Source: Selaginella moellendorffii
Lineage: Eukaryota; Streptophyta; Lycopodiopsida; Selaginellales; Selaginellaceae
Direction of reading: 5' to 3'
DNA: 59,447 nt
Assembly (NCBI RefSeq): GCF_000143415.4
Contig: NW_003314457.1
Location: forward strand, 19,582 to 79,028
The notes under the pieces are model-generated. The model searched no databases and was not told the origin of the DNA. It saw nothing but the letters and a program-made list of their open reading frames with translations. Position 1 is the stretch's first letter, and every line of letters starts with the position of its first letter. This document shows, piece by piece, positions 31,894-44,241 of this stretch. The position numbers and the translations under genes were made by a program.

Positions 31894-32740
31894 ATGATAA
31901 GTGTCATGATATAAGGAATTGTCAAGATTAAATCCGAGATGGAGTTTGAAAAGAAGTCTAAGATGGAGTCTAACATGGAGGCCGAGAAGGAGTATGAGAT
32001 AGAGCCCGAGATAAAGTCCAAGATGGAGTCCGAGAAGGAGTCCGAGATGGAATCTGAAATAGAGTCTGAGAAGGAGTCCGAAAAGGAGTTTGAGATGGGG
32101 ACCAAGATTGGGATTGAGATCAAGATTGAGACCAAGACCAAGATTGAATTCAAGACCGAATCCAAATCTGAGTTTGAGTGCACAGGTCACAACCCAAAGC
32201 AATCATCTCCAGACCTTGGGTGGTTTGGTGAGCTCCAAAAGTATAATAAGGGGAGGACTTCAGTATAGCAAGTTTAGCCAAAAAAAGCCAGGGTGACCAA
32301 GGAAGGTAATACCTATGTGGTGGGTGATAATATAACCACTGAGGAATCCAAAGCTAGAGCGAACATAGATGAATAATTGAGGTAATTTGGTGAAGTGTTC
32401 AAGAGTCCAACTCTATCTCCCCTGAAAGATCAAATGGTCAATACTCTTAATCCAAGTGTGGGTGGCACTATCTACTTGGATACTTGGTGTGGCTCATTAG
32501 AACCTCACTCTAGCTACATGGCTAGGACACCTAAGAGCAAAAGGTGGGGAGATTACCCACGAGGCTTGTGTATGGCCACAATGTTTCGAAATGTTATCCT
32601 AAAGTCCTAAATTGTGAAAGGAAGAGGAATAATCCTCCTGCATAGTGACCAAATGCATGGTCACATGGTGAGGAAGTCCCAAGGGTTATTGGAACTTAGT
32701 GGTCATGCTCTTAAGCCTCTCCAACATAGAGACTCACTCG
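31894..32740 (+). repeat. Degraded large-LTR fragment
   Basis: Same family and same orientation as 30220-31893: a GAGATGGAGT-type array (31930-32100), then GGTTTGGTGAGCTCCAAAAG at 32221-32240, then GTGGCACTATCTACTTGGAT. It has many A-for-G changes and lacks both ends. Confidence 0.75.
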
Positions 32741-35700
32741 ACCACTTGGGGTGGTTTGCTCCCTTTTACTGGTTCAATTCTCACTAAACCCGTTAAAGAC
32801 ACCCTCTCTAACTCAATTCCACTACTCATTCTCGAGTAGTCTCAGATTCCATTGACATAACCTTTGCACTTTGGAACTTTTAATTTTGACTTCTCCGAGT
32901 CAATTTCCTAGGTGTCTCCGACACCTTACGTTGCACATGGTGCAACTCCACTATCCTAGGAAGTTCTTTACTTGAGGGTACCATCATCCTCTCTTTGATA
33001 TCGTGCCACCTTTGGGCACTAAGTTCCAGTTATCATAATTGGTGCTAGGGTTGCCTATAGCCCTATTATTTGGCTACCTTACCGCTCCCCCCTTTGGAGC
33101 ATTCACTTTCGCCAAATCAGAGTAGTTGGGAATCCATCCTTAGGGAAACATTGCCTTTCCCACAATCCATTAGCACCCAACACATTAGTGTTCTCGGCCT
33201 AACCTTGCCATTTGGATTCTTTCCCATGATTCCCATAGCTCTTTTCTTAGCCACTAGTCTTTTGTTCCTATCCTTGATTGTTGCACCCAGCAACATAGGA
33301 TCACTACCTCCATTTTTGAGGTTTTCTTTCGGTTCCATAGCAAACATTTTGCATTGCCAAGTCCAGAGGGTGTTCACCCCTAGTATGTCTCTTTAACATT
33401 TTCTGTCGTGGGCCCTATCCATAGCCCAACTTTTTGAGACCCTCCCTTGGATCTCTTATAGAGACTACTTTCCTTGGACTTATTATGCCATAGCATTGAC
33501 ATAGCTCATTTTTCTTAGATATTCTTCCCACTTGGTCACTTTGACCAAGCCACACCATTATCAATAGTTCAAATCAACACTTTGAACTAGGAATCATATT
33601 CCTTAACCCAAACAAAGATTTTGTCCTTGTTTAGCCACAAGATCACCTAGTGATCTCATAATAGGTCTATCAATAGGAACTAGGTCTTCCAAACCCTTCT
33701 AAGTTGTTGACTATGACCCCGGGGGCATCCCCCACATTTGTTGGTGTGCCTAAGCCAGCCCTTCCGGCCAAGGATCCATAGCAACTGAGACTTGGGTGTC
33801 CCCATCTCATTCATCACGTCCTTGGTGCCCTTTGCACCAAAGTGTTCAAGTTAAATATGCCGAGCTTTCACTCTAAGCAATCTAATCGTGCATCATGACT
33901 TCGAGGCATCCCTCGTTTTGCAGTGTGCCCAAACTAGTCTCCTCACTGAGAGTCCATGACCACCGAAATATGAGTGTCCTCATATTCCAATCCATCACCA
34001 CGCCCTAGTGATTTGGGACTCGAACCCAAGCACTAGAGGGTCGGGACTCGAACCCAACCTCCGTATATGCATCTACGGACGGCATCACCCTAGATGCTTG
34101 GCGTGACTCCCCACGCCGGTGCACCAACTTATACTTAAAGCGCGCTATAGATCACAACTTAAGAACCTAATTCCTCCACACTACCAAATCCTTTCACTTG
34201 ACACATCTGTGATCATGCATGGACTCCTCCACACTTGGCCCCATGGCCCCTCTTTATGAAGTTATCACCTTCAACTAGGCTATTTGTTCCCCCGACTTGC
34301 CAATCTCGCTTGGCAAGTCTTCCGACCACCGTAACATGGTTCATGCATAAGCATGAAAGTCCTTGACCATTGACTTTCGTTCAAAGCCCTTTCTTTGAAC
34401 ACTCGGGAATTACTTCCCTAACCTTGATAGCCTTGCCTCCTGGCAAGCTTCAAGACCACACTTCTGCTGCACCACTCTGATTTCGCGCGTTCCATGAATC
34501 ATTTACACTTTGGCCTTTCTAGGTACTAAGCTACCTAGAATCGTCTTTGGGAACCTTGAAGAGACTCTATCCCTTAGCTTGCCTAGGCCTCCTTTTTCGC
34601 AAGCTTTCTAGTTGCCATATAGTCTAACATGGACAATTCCATATTTTAGACTCTCCATGGCATCAAGGTTGCTAGCAACAACATCCTCGAGCCCCCACTT
34701 GATTCTCCACTCCTAGCTGGCATAACCAACCTTGGTCATGCCTTTCGATTCCTACGGTTCGGTTCTATCTCCTTATTACTTGCTTTTGGCTTCACACCTT
34801 TCCTTCAGTCATTCTCCTCAAGACTAGGAGGATAGCTTTGCACTTTCTATCATGCCTTAGCAAGTATTCTTAGGGATGAACCTACCTGATAGCCTAGGGA
34901 GTGGTTCCTTAATCCAGGTATGCTCACCTTATAATCCCATATACCGGGATTAACGTTGCTGCTCATGGGCCTTCACTAGCCTTGCCAAAATTTCATTTTT
35001 GGCTTTGTCCAATTTGGGTAGATAGTCTTCTCTCGTCTCTGCAACCTTGGACATTTGGATAGCACCTTCTATCCATCATTCGCTAGGGACTTAGTCCCTT
35101 GGGCCTTATCTATTGCCCTCGTGACACTAAACACCACTTCCTGGTGTTCCAGAGTGTTTGGGTGTCCCAATGATGGTCTCCTTGACAATGAGCATTTCCT
35201 TTTACGACATTAACTCACTATATCGCAACATAAGCAATTTATCCCCTGTAAGGGTATATCTAACTTCCTTATGCCATTAAGAAGTCTTGGGTAGTTACCT
35301 TCTACCTGTTTAACCAATTATCCTTGCACCTTTTGCTTAGTTGCCCCATAGTTGTCAAGTCCTACAACTCATTGCTTGGTGCTTCCACACCTCCATCATT
35401 ATCTGGGTCAGCACACTCCAATGGCATGCCTTCCAACTTAGGCCATACCATTCCCGCTTCCGTTGGGATTCCCTTGGCAAGGGGTTCTTATGAACCCACC
35501 ATCATAACCTCAAGGTATCACACTTTGGCACATTTGGTGTCTCCACACCATCGGCCCCACGAGCCTACCCTTATGACACTACTTATTAGTGTCTAGGTCT
35601 TTGCCAAGACTAATATAGTTGTTCCTCATGGTAACTATCCGTTAGCACTGCACCATAGTGTTTGCACCTAACTTTAGGCCAAAGTTGCTTTCCTCTGGGA

Positions 35701-36575
35701 ACATCTTTCCCACAACTTTAGTATGGCACATTCTGCCATCAATGAGATACCTACTGTTCTCATACTTGGATCTTATGATCCTCCCCATACCTCATAGGGC
35801 ACCATATACCTCAGTCCAAATGTTTCAACCAATCTCTTAGGACCATTCCCTGACTCCACTTGAGTTATCTAGCATTTTGGACTTTGCTAATCCAACAACC
35901 TGCGAGGTCTTAGTCTTAGAGGTGCCAACTCATTAGAATACAACTTCTTGTATTCATGTCCTACTCACAAGGACAATCTTTGCAAGTGTTACTCTGACAC
36001 TTGATGATTTTCTTGGGGCTAACCTTTGCCCCTTAGGACTATTTGTCCATATGATGAGAATAACAACTCATCTTTAAGTACACCCCCAACTCCTTGGGTT
36101 GTTCCAGCATTTATTAGAGGTAGTCCCGACTACCATTTCAAGGACTCATGTCCTCATCCGTATTTGACCTTTCACGATCATTAATTTTGGTCTTAATTTC
36201 ATGAGGACCAGCCTCACTATATGAGGTTAATCTTGTGACTCCTTTATTGTTTTTGGAGTCTGCATTTTTCCTGTGATCCCAACTATAGTTGTTTACCACA
36301 ACTATATTAGCTCGTTTGTTGCATCAAACGCTCATCTGGATCACATCCTCAGCTCTCTGAGGAAACCATTATACTATTCCCAAGATCCCAAAGTCGTTCC
36401 CTTACTGGCCCTTTTCCATCCACCATATCATGCACAAGTTCACGCATGAACTTGAGTGGAGAGCCATGTCCTCTTGACATGCTACTCCTCGAGGATAGGT
36501 CCATATCTAGGACCTTCCAATTCCAATATAAGTGGTGGTATACTTGGCCACCAATAAGAGTCGGACTAAGGAATA
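32741..36575 (-). mobile_element. Internal region of large-LTR element, no recognisable coding
   Basis: About 3.8 kb with no open frame above 110 codons and no retroviral-type domain seen. It continues from the primer-binding site at 36576-36587 and is similar, in the same orientation, to 38640-41040 (for example CTAAACCCGTTAAA at 32787-32800 and 38853-38866). This fits a large retrotransposon derivative (LARD) that depends on other elements. A gene of an unknown type degraded beyond recognition is possible. Confidence 0.6.
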
Positions 36576-36587
36576 GCTCTGATACCA
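36576..36587 (-). other. Primer-binding site of large-LTR element
   Basis: GCTCTGATACCA on the plus strand, that is TGGTATCAGAGC on the minus strand, three bases inside the LTR end at 36591. It complements initiator tRNA-Met and sets the element's orientation. Confidence 0.85.
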
Positions 36588-36590
36588 AGT

Positions 36591-38397
36591 TGTAAGTGAC
36601 TAAATTTTCCATTCTACTTTAGTCACTTAACCACACCTTTGACCACTTGGAGGAGTCTCATTCACAACCTCCTTAAGTCCAATTCAGGATTGGGGACTTG
36701 CTAGCCCTGAGGGTGGCATCCATGCAACTCATCCCTTGCACTTACTCCAAGTGCTCCACGTGTCCGGTCCCAAGACTGACATCCAAAAGTACCACTGACA
36801 TATCGGCCCGTTACGCTAAGGCCATGCCCATTCACCTTTGCCACACTAGGGGTCCAATACCACTTGCATCACAATCCCATCTCTCCAAGACTGGGCCATC
36901 CATCCACGAGTGGTCAACCTAGATCCACTCCTTAGCATCCTTGGGATGTTTACAGACATGGGGAATAGCCTTCCCCAATATCCCTTTGTTAGTTCCTACC
37001 AAGTCCCTTTTCTGTCCATGGCCATGTTCACCGACACTGCCACTAAATCAAGGCCCACAGGCCCGACCACTAAGTCCCATGGTCCTCTGGGACTTCCTCA
37101 CCATGTGATTGTATCCTTAGTCACTACACTAGAGGACTGCTCTTCCTCCTTTCCCCCATTTGGGACTCCGGGACAACATTTCGGAATACCGTGGGCCTAC
37201 GCGAGCCCCATGGGTACTCTCCCCACCTTCTGCCTTTATGTGCTCTAGCCATGGGCTTAGAGCGAGGTTCCATTGAGCCACGCCTGGTATCCAAGTAGGT
37301 AGTGCCACCCACACGTGGACTGGGAGCATCGGCCAGTCGATCTCCCGGGGGAACTAGAGCCGGCTCTTGAATACTTCACCAAGCTACCCCGCTTGTCAGT
37401 CCGTATTCACTCTAGTCTTGGACTTCTCAGTGGTCAGTTCATCACCCAACACTGGGTCTGGCCTTCCTGGGCCAAACTGGCCTTTCCTGGCCAAACTGGC
37501 TCCACTACAGTCCTCCCCCTCACTATACTTTTGGAGCTCACCAAACCCCCTAGGGTCTGGGAGACGAATGCTTTGGGCTTTCACCCTCTCAGACTCGGAC
37601 TCAGACTCAGACTCGGACACGGACTCGGACTCGGGCTGGGACTCGGACTCGGACTCGGACTCGGACTCGGGCTCGGGCTCGGTCTCGGTCTCGGTCCCAG
37701 TCTCGGTCTCGGTCTCGGTCCCGGTCTCGGTCTCGGTCTCCATCCCGGTCTCGGTGTCGACCTCGGACTCCATTTCAGGTCCTTCTCGGACTCCATCTCG
37801 GATTCCATCTCGGGTCCATCTTGGACTCCATTCTCGGACTCCGTCTCGGTCCATCTCGGACTCCATCTCGAACTCCATCTCGGGTCCATCTCGGACTCCA
37901 TCTCGAACTCCATCTCGGGTCCATCTCGGACTCCATCTCAGGTCCTTTTCGGACTCCATCTCGGATTCCATCTCGGGTCCATCTCGGACTCCATTCTCGG
38001 ACTTCGTCTCGGTCCATCTCGGACTCCATCTCGGACTCCATTCTCAGACTCTGTCTCGGTCCTTCTTGGACTCCATCTCGAACTCCATCTCGGGTCCATC
38101 TCGGACTCCATCTCAGGTCCTTTTCGGACTCCCTCTTGGACTCCATCTCGGGTCCATCTCGGACTCCTTCCATGTGTCATGTGTTGGTCCTTTTGGGTCC
38201 CTTTTTTGGAGCCTCGCTTATTGCTCACTTCATGCTCGTTCCTCGAGCACTTTGTTGGGAGTTCCACTCCTGCTCTCAACTTTTCAAGTTGGAGCTTTTG
38301 GTCCAAACGTGTTACGCTCGTTTGGCTTTTGCTTCGGCCACTACCACGTGGCACCCTTCCGGCTCCACTTTGGGGCCTAGGGATTTTGTGTCTCACA
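36591..38397 (-). repeat. 5' LTR (~1.8 kb) of large-LTR element, minus orientation
   Basis: On the minus strand it begins TGTGAGACACAAAATCC (38397) and ends AGTCACTTACA (36591), and the primer-binding site follows. It is nearly identical to 30220-31893 in reverse complement; for example about 100 bp around 37255-37355 match without any difference. It contains the CTCGGACTC-type minisatellite (37590-38165). Confidence 0.8.
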
Positions 38398-41300
38398 CAT
38401 ATGTCAATCCCTCTTGTGTCCTTTTCTAGAGACTCATTCATTGATTGTTTTGTACTCGTTCCTTGAGCACTTCTTTAGGAGTTCCACTCCCACTTTTAAC
38501 TTTCCAAGTTAGAGCTTTTGGTCCAAACATATTATGCTTGTTGGACTTCTGCTTCAACCACTGTCATGTGGCACTCTTTCGGCTCCAGTTTGGGCCATAA
38601 GGATTTGTGTCTCATAACTCCATCACCCATAAACAAAATTTGATGTCCTCATCAAATGTTTAATCATTTTATAAAGTAACCCCTATCATGGATTACCATT
38701 TTCATCTTTAGCACAAAATTAATATTTGTCAATGGTTCAATATTGAAGGTTCACTATGCCTTGCCCATCCTCTAAGAAGCATAGTCTTCCAATTTAGAGT
38801 CTCATTAGATCACTAGCAGTAGTTCTCTACCTTTGTTCATTTAGTTTTTGCTAAACCCGTTAAAAACACTTTCATTATTCAATATTATTATTTATTCTAG
38901 AGTAGTCTTAGCCTCTACCAACATAACAATCACATTCTAAAATTTTATAATTGACATCTCAAATTAATTTCCTAAGTGTGTTTGACACCTTGTATTGCAT
39001 TAATTATGCAAATACCACTTCTCCATCCTAGGAGGTTTTTTACTAGAGGGCATCATTATCCTCTTTTTTATTTTATGCCATCCTTAGCACTAAATTCCAT
39101 TTATCCATAATTTGTGTTAGAGCTATCCAGCCCTATCATTTGGCTATTTATGGTTCAGCAGTATAAAAAAAGGGTCGCACTCCCGTAACCCTTAAATTGG
39201 AGCATTTGGGAATCCTATTCTTGGAAATAAATTTCCCTTCCCACAATCCGTTAGTACCCACCACATGGTGATTCCTTGCCTAACTCATTATTTAGATTTT
39301 TGTAAGAATTTCTAATGTCCATTCTCGGCCACTAATCTTTTGCTTATATCCTTTGATTGTTGCACTAAGAAATATAGGATTACTACCTCCAATCTTGAGG
39401 AATCCTTTCGATTCTATAGTAAAGGTTTTGCTTTGCTAAACCCTTAGTAAGTCTTTTTAGCATTTTCTACTATGGGTTTTATCCACAGCCCTCTATGACC
39501 CTCCTATGGGTCTTTCTTTTGAAACTACTTTATTGAACTCACAATACCATTATATAGTCACAACTCACTTCCCCTAGGTGTTTTTCCCTTTTGGTCACCT
39601 TGACCAATTCATATATTACTAATAGTTCAAATCAACACCTTGAATTAACAACCTTATTTTCTTAACCTAACAAGAATTTTGTCTTTGTTTAGCTATAAGC
39701 TCACTTAGTGATCTCACCTTGACACTTTATTAGGTTTGTGAATATGTATTATATCTTTCAAACCTTTAAGTTGTTGACCATGACCCCAAGGGCATCCCCC
39801 ACACTTGGCAATGCACCCAAGCTAGCCCTTCTAGCCAAGAGTTCATAACAATTGAGATTGAGTGTCCCCATTTCATTCACCACATCCTTGGTGCCACTTA
39901 CACTAGAGTGTTCAAGTTAAATATATCGAGCTTTCATACTAAACAATCTAACTGTGCATCGTGATCTAGAGCATCCCCCGCTTAGTGGTGTGCCCAAGCC
40001 AGCCTCCTTTCTAAGAGTTCATAACCACCGAAAAATGAATGTCTTGATATTTTAATCATCACCACGCCCTAATGAGCTGGGACTTGAATCCAAGCACTAG
40101 AGGGTTGGGATCAAACCTAACTTTTATATATGCATTTATAGACAGCATCACCTAAGCTACCTGGAGTGACTCTCTATGTCGGTGCACTAATTTATACCCA
40201 AAGTGCGTTACAGATCACAACTTAGGAACCTAGTTCCTCAAAGCTTCTAAGTTTTCTCACTTGATAAGCTAGTTAATTAGCATATGATTATGTATGGACT
40301 CCTTTATGGTTGGCCTCATGGGATACTCCTTTTGAAGTCAACCCCTTCAACTAGGATCTTTGTTCCTTTGACTTGCCATTTTTGCTTAGTAAGTCATATG
40401 AATTTTTTTAAACACCTAGGAATTACTTCCCCAACCTTGATAGCCTCACCTTATAGCAAGTTTCAAGGTTATACTCTGTTACACTATTTTGATTTTGCGC
40501 ATTTTTATGAACTATTTGCACTTGTCTTTCTAGGTGCTAACCTACCCAGACAAGTTTTTGGGAACATTGAAGAGACTCTATCCTTTAGCTTGCCAAAACT
40601 TCTCATTTTGCAAGCTTCTTAATTGTTATATATTCTAACATAGGCAATTCCATACTTTAGACTCACAATGGCATTATAGTTGCCAGTAGCAACACTTTCG
40701 AACATTTGCTTGATTCCACACTCCCAACTTGCATAACCATCTTTAGTTATGCTTTTCAATTCTTATGGTTTAGTCTTATCTCTTTACTACCTACTTTTGG
40801 CCTTCTACGTTCTCTTTGGTTATTCCCCTTTTGACTGGGAAGTTACCTTTGCACTTTTTACTATGCCTTAGCAAGTATTCTTAGGGATGAACCTACTCAC
40901 TGATTTAGAGAGTGATTCTTCAATTTGGAAATATTCACTTTATAATTTTATACATCAAGATTAATATCGTTTAGGGGCCCAAGGCCCTAAAACTTAGGTT
41001 CCACTCTTCTACTTTTGACTTACATGTTCGAGGGTTACCCACTCTATGGTTATCTTATTTTAAATTATCATAAGGTAAAAGGTAAAAACCATATATGCTA
41101 CATTTAAACTCCATTTCAAACTCCATCTTAGATTTGGTCTAAAATTCAATCTCAGTCTTAGTCTTGGTCTCAATCTCAACACTTGCCATGTGTTTGTTCT
41201 TCTTTTATCCCTTTGTAAAAAGACTTGCTTACCAATCACTTTGAGCTTGTTCTTTAAGCTCTTCTTTAGGAGTTCCTCTCCCACTCTTGATTTTGTAAGT

Positions 41301-41520
41301 TAGAGCTTTTAGTCTAAATGTGTTACCCTTATTAGACTTTCACTTTGGCAACTACTATATAGCATGTATTTAGATCTATTTTATGACTTAGGGATTTGTG
41401 TAATACACTTAAGCACTTCTTTAGGAGTTTCATTCCCACTCTCAACTTTTTAAGTCAGACTTTTTAGTTTGTTTATTGGACTTCTGTTTAAGTGACTACT
41501 AAGTGTATTGTGGCCAGCAC
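38398..41520 (-). mobile_element. Older member of the large-LTR family
   Basis: 38398-38625 repeats the LTR start (for example TTTAGGAGTTCCACTCCCAC and GGTCCAAACATATTA), with 38640-38790 matching the region that precedes the LTR at 30060-30219. 38797-41040 matches the internal region of the younger element with heavy C-to-T/G-to-A change. 41090-41500 is another LTR fragment (AACTCCATCTTAGATTTGG, CTTTAGGAGTTCC). No coding domain is seen. Confidence 0.65.
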
Positions 41521-42195
41521 TTCATCAAAATCTTTGTAAGCTTATGAATTTAGACTTCCTGAGAGGTCACCCAACCCAGTACTATTCAAACCCAAAGACG
41601 TTTAACCCCAAATATCTTAAGACCATTAATCAATTGGAAAAAAGGATGCACTTTTATTCATGGACCCTTTTCCTTCATATTTGAACCCTATTATTTCTTA
41701 AATCGTTATTTTTGGTTGCTTACAATCCACCATGCTTTCCTACAAGTTCACGCCCTCGTGAACCGAAGCTGAGCCACAACTCTTCTGAGAGCCCCGCTCT
41801 CTTAACACCCTACCCCTTGGGTCAAGTTCAACCGGGAGTAAACTAGACTTACCAGATATCAATCTCAATATATGATATGATTCCTTTAGCTAACTAATAG
41901 AATTGAACCCAAAACCCCTTTGATACCAGATATAAGCTCTTGAATTTAGACTTCCTGATAGATCACCCAACCTAATACTATTCAAACCCAAAGATATTTA
42001 ACCCCAAATATCCTGACCTTTAACCAATTGGAAAAAGGGATGCACTCTTATTTATGGGCCTTTTCCCTTTATATTTGAATTCTATGGATGGTCTCTTAAG
42101 TTATTTTCTTTGGTTGTTTACAATTTTGTGGCCTTGTGCATACACTAGCTACCTTTGACAATACACTTTAATTGACATAATATTATGAGACATCA
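41501..42195 (+). mobile_element. Gypsy gag fragment carrying an older TRIM copy
   Basis: TGTGGCCAGCACTTCATCAA (41504-41523) and, after the TRIM, CCTTGTGCATACACTAGC (42132-42149) are the two halves of a gag segment that is contiguous in gypsy 2 at about 49690-49750. So the TRIM split it. The host fragment is otherwise short. Confidence 0.75.
41535..42122 (-). mobile_element. TRIM retrotransposon, older copy (minus strand)
   Basis: LTRs lie at 41535-41724 and 41931-42122. The primer-binding site, as reverse complement TGATACCAGA, is at 41921-41930. It matches 22861-23455 in reverse complement over its whole length but with many substitutions. Flanking ATCTT (41530-41534) and ATTTT (42123-42127) look like a 5-bp target-site duplication with one change. 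Confidence 0.88.
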
Positions 42196-42219
42196 CTATA
42201 AAACACCAATTTGTAAATT

Positions 42220-42960
42220 TCAAAGTGGAGCCAAAGATGAACTACCCAACTTGATCTACTCCAACATATTTGTCTCTATACAAACTAAGAAACTCTAAAA
42301 GCAAACATCAAATTAAATAATTAACTTAGACAACCCCTAATGGAAACAATGCAATTATGGCATCATCACAATTATTAGCATGTCCAAATAAACATTTGAA
42401 GACATTTGAGAAAAGGCTCTAATGTATACAAGTGGCTATGCTCAAACAATTATACCACTGCAATATTGTCCCTTGCAAACATGTAGAGAACTCACATAGA
42501 TATTAAGCATCATCCCAAAAATGATAGGTGGCAATCATTGTAAAATGATCAAACTAATGATACATATCATCCCTAGAATTTCCACAAAAGAAATTTAGCC
42601 AAATGCAAGGATTTGTAGTAAAATCAAGAGGAGTTACACCATATGCTGTGAACGCCATTATCAATTGAGTATGATTAATCAATTGTAGCTGTATAACATT
42701 GAGCAATTGCACTAATTGCCACTTTTGAGTCAAAGGAGGAGTATATTATTCTGTCATAAAAATGAACAAAAGGAAAATTGAAAAAATAAAAATGAAAAAA
42801 AATATTATAGGAACAAAAAAGATCTAAACACCTCAACTAATATGAGTGAATATAATATAGAAATATGCATATTTAATTAGCCCAAAAAAACAGTTTATAT
42901 AAAAGCAAGTGGTCTAGATTGAAACTTATATAAGTATTGTAACAGTACACCTATCTTATA
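42220..42960 (-). mobile_element. Gypsy fragment: gag to 5' LTR, minus strand
   Basis: In reverse complement this reads as the 5' LTR, leader and first part of gag of the same family as the elements at 20021-25932 and 48771-53490 (for example TTAGCCCAAAAAAACAG at 42878-42894 is the LTR segment). It is more diverged than either. Confidence 0.75.
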
Positions 42961-43366
42961 GTTTAATTTTAAGGAAATAACAAATACTTTAAGAGAATCT
43001 ACTTAATCTCTATACTGGTTTATAAAGTAAATAAATGAATAGGTTTTAAAGTATTTCTTTCATGTGTTGAGTGATATGATCCCCTATCATATATGTGATG
43101 ATAGGAGATTGGCAATTCTCTGCTGTCCTGCTTGTACTGTAGGATGCAGTGATGAACTGAAGAAAAGGAAAGAAAGGTAAGATTTTCTTTCATTTCATTC
43201 ATTAGAACTCTTGATTCTCTTGTCTTTCAATAAAACTTTGCATAAAAAACTCTACTCTAAACTTTATATGAAAACAAACACATGAGTTACTACATTGTAA
43301 GGAAATGAGTGGAACTTAAGGTCATGTCTTTATTATGTTAAATTGTTTATGAACTTATATCAATAA
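42961..43366. other. Intergenic, 3' flank of the intact extensin-like gene
   Basis: AT-rich, with no gene recognised. It marks the left end of duplication copy B at about 43360. Confidence 0.4.
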
Positions 43367-44241
43367 TCATGGTGTAGGAGCTGGGCCTGGTGCTGATGCT
43401 GGTGATTCTGGTGGTGGTGTTGGTGAAAGTGAAGGTGCTGGTGTTGGTGATGGTGGTGGCGGTGGCGGTGGTGGGGGAGGTTGTGTTCTTGGTGGTGGTG
43501 GAGGAGGTGTTCTTGGTGGTGGTGGCGGAGGTTTTCTTGGAGGTGGTGGTGGACGAGTTCTTGGAGGTGGGGGAGGAGGGGTTCTTGGCGGTGGTGGTGG
43601 TGGTGTTCTCGGTGGTGGTGGTGGAGGAGTTCTAGGTGGTGGTGGTGGAGGAGTTCTAGGTGGGGGTGGGGGTGGTCTTCTAGGGGGTGGTGGTGGTGGT
43701 TTTCTAGGTGGTGGTGGTGAAGCTTTTGGTGGTGGTGGTGGTGGAGGTGGAGAATTTGGTGGTGGTGGAGGTGAACAAGCATTTGGAGTAAAATAATAGG
43801 GTCCACAAGTGAACTTATTATTTCCATTATTGGTGCATGTGCTTAAAGATTGGCCACTTGATCCACCATTTATGTCTGTTAAGAAAGAACACCCTCGGGG
43901 TGCTCTACTTGTATCCACACTCACTCGACAACTCCCAATATCTGTTCCAGTTTTCACTAATTCAAAGATATTAAAGTATCCTTTACTATTTGTAAATGAT
44001 GAATCACTGTCTCCTGGACAAACCAGGTTTACCTTGGCATCTGAAAGATTTAACAAGATTAGAAAAATACAGAAGATAGATAATTATTCTTACTGAAGAT
44101 GCCACTCTGAGAGAGTGAACCACAGTTAGTACAATAAACATAGCCATCCACTTTGATACTTGTAGTGGCAACACAAAAATTCTCATTTTTCAGAATGATT
44201 GCAAGTAATAAAATTAAATAGAGAAATGTTTTGTTTTCCAT
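43367..44241 (-). CDS. Ole e 1-domain / extensin-like proline-rich cell-wall protein, intact (copy B)
   Basis: Two exons, 44094-44241 and 43367-44040, with a 53-bp GT-AG intron, encode 273 residues. An upstream in-frame ATG (44289) exists; the start at 44241 is preferred because it opens directly into a signal peptide (MENKTFLYLILLLAIIL). Residues about 25-125 form a Pollen Ole e 1-type domain with GYVYCTNC, AKVNLVCPG, CRVSVDTSRAPRGC and CGPYYF. The rest is a polyproline tail of PPPPPPRTP-type units ending SAPGPAPTP, expected to be hydroxylated and glycosylated in the wall. The splice restores GIFNAKVNLVC, matching the family. It is the reciprocal partner of the broken copy at 1-1043, and every key cysteine is present here. 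Its role is probably structural in the cell wall; the exact function is unknown. Confidence 0.88.

Noticed and set aside
34015-34110. tRNA-like sequence (GGGACTCGAACCCA)
   Set aside because: It resembles an antisense T-arm, but no acceptor stem or anticodon arm can be folded around it, and it is repeated in the old copy near 40080 as part of the retroelement interior.
42220-42960. Intermediate of the gypsy 2 inversion (same breakpoints)
   Set aside because: It first seemed to share the inverted gag breakpoint, but it continues as ordinary minus-strand gag beyond that point, so it is a simple reversed fragment.
43390-43720. Plus-strand Val-rich and Trp-rich frames
   Set aside because: Complement of the polyproline-coding repeat of the extensin-like gene.
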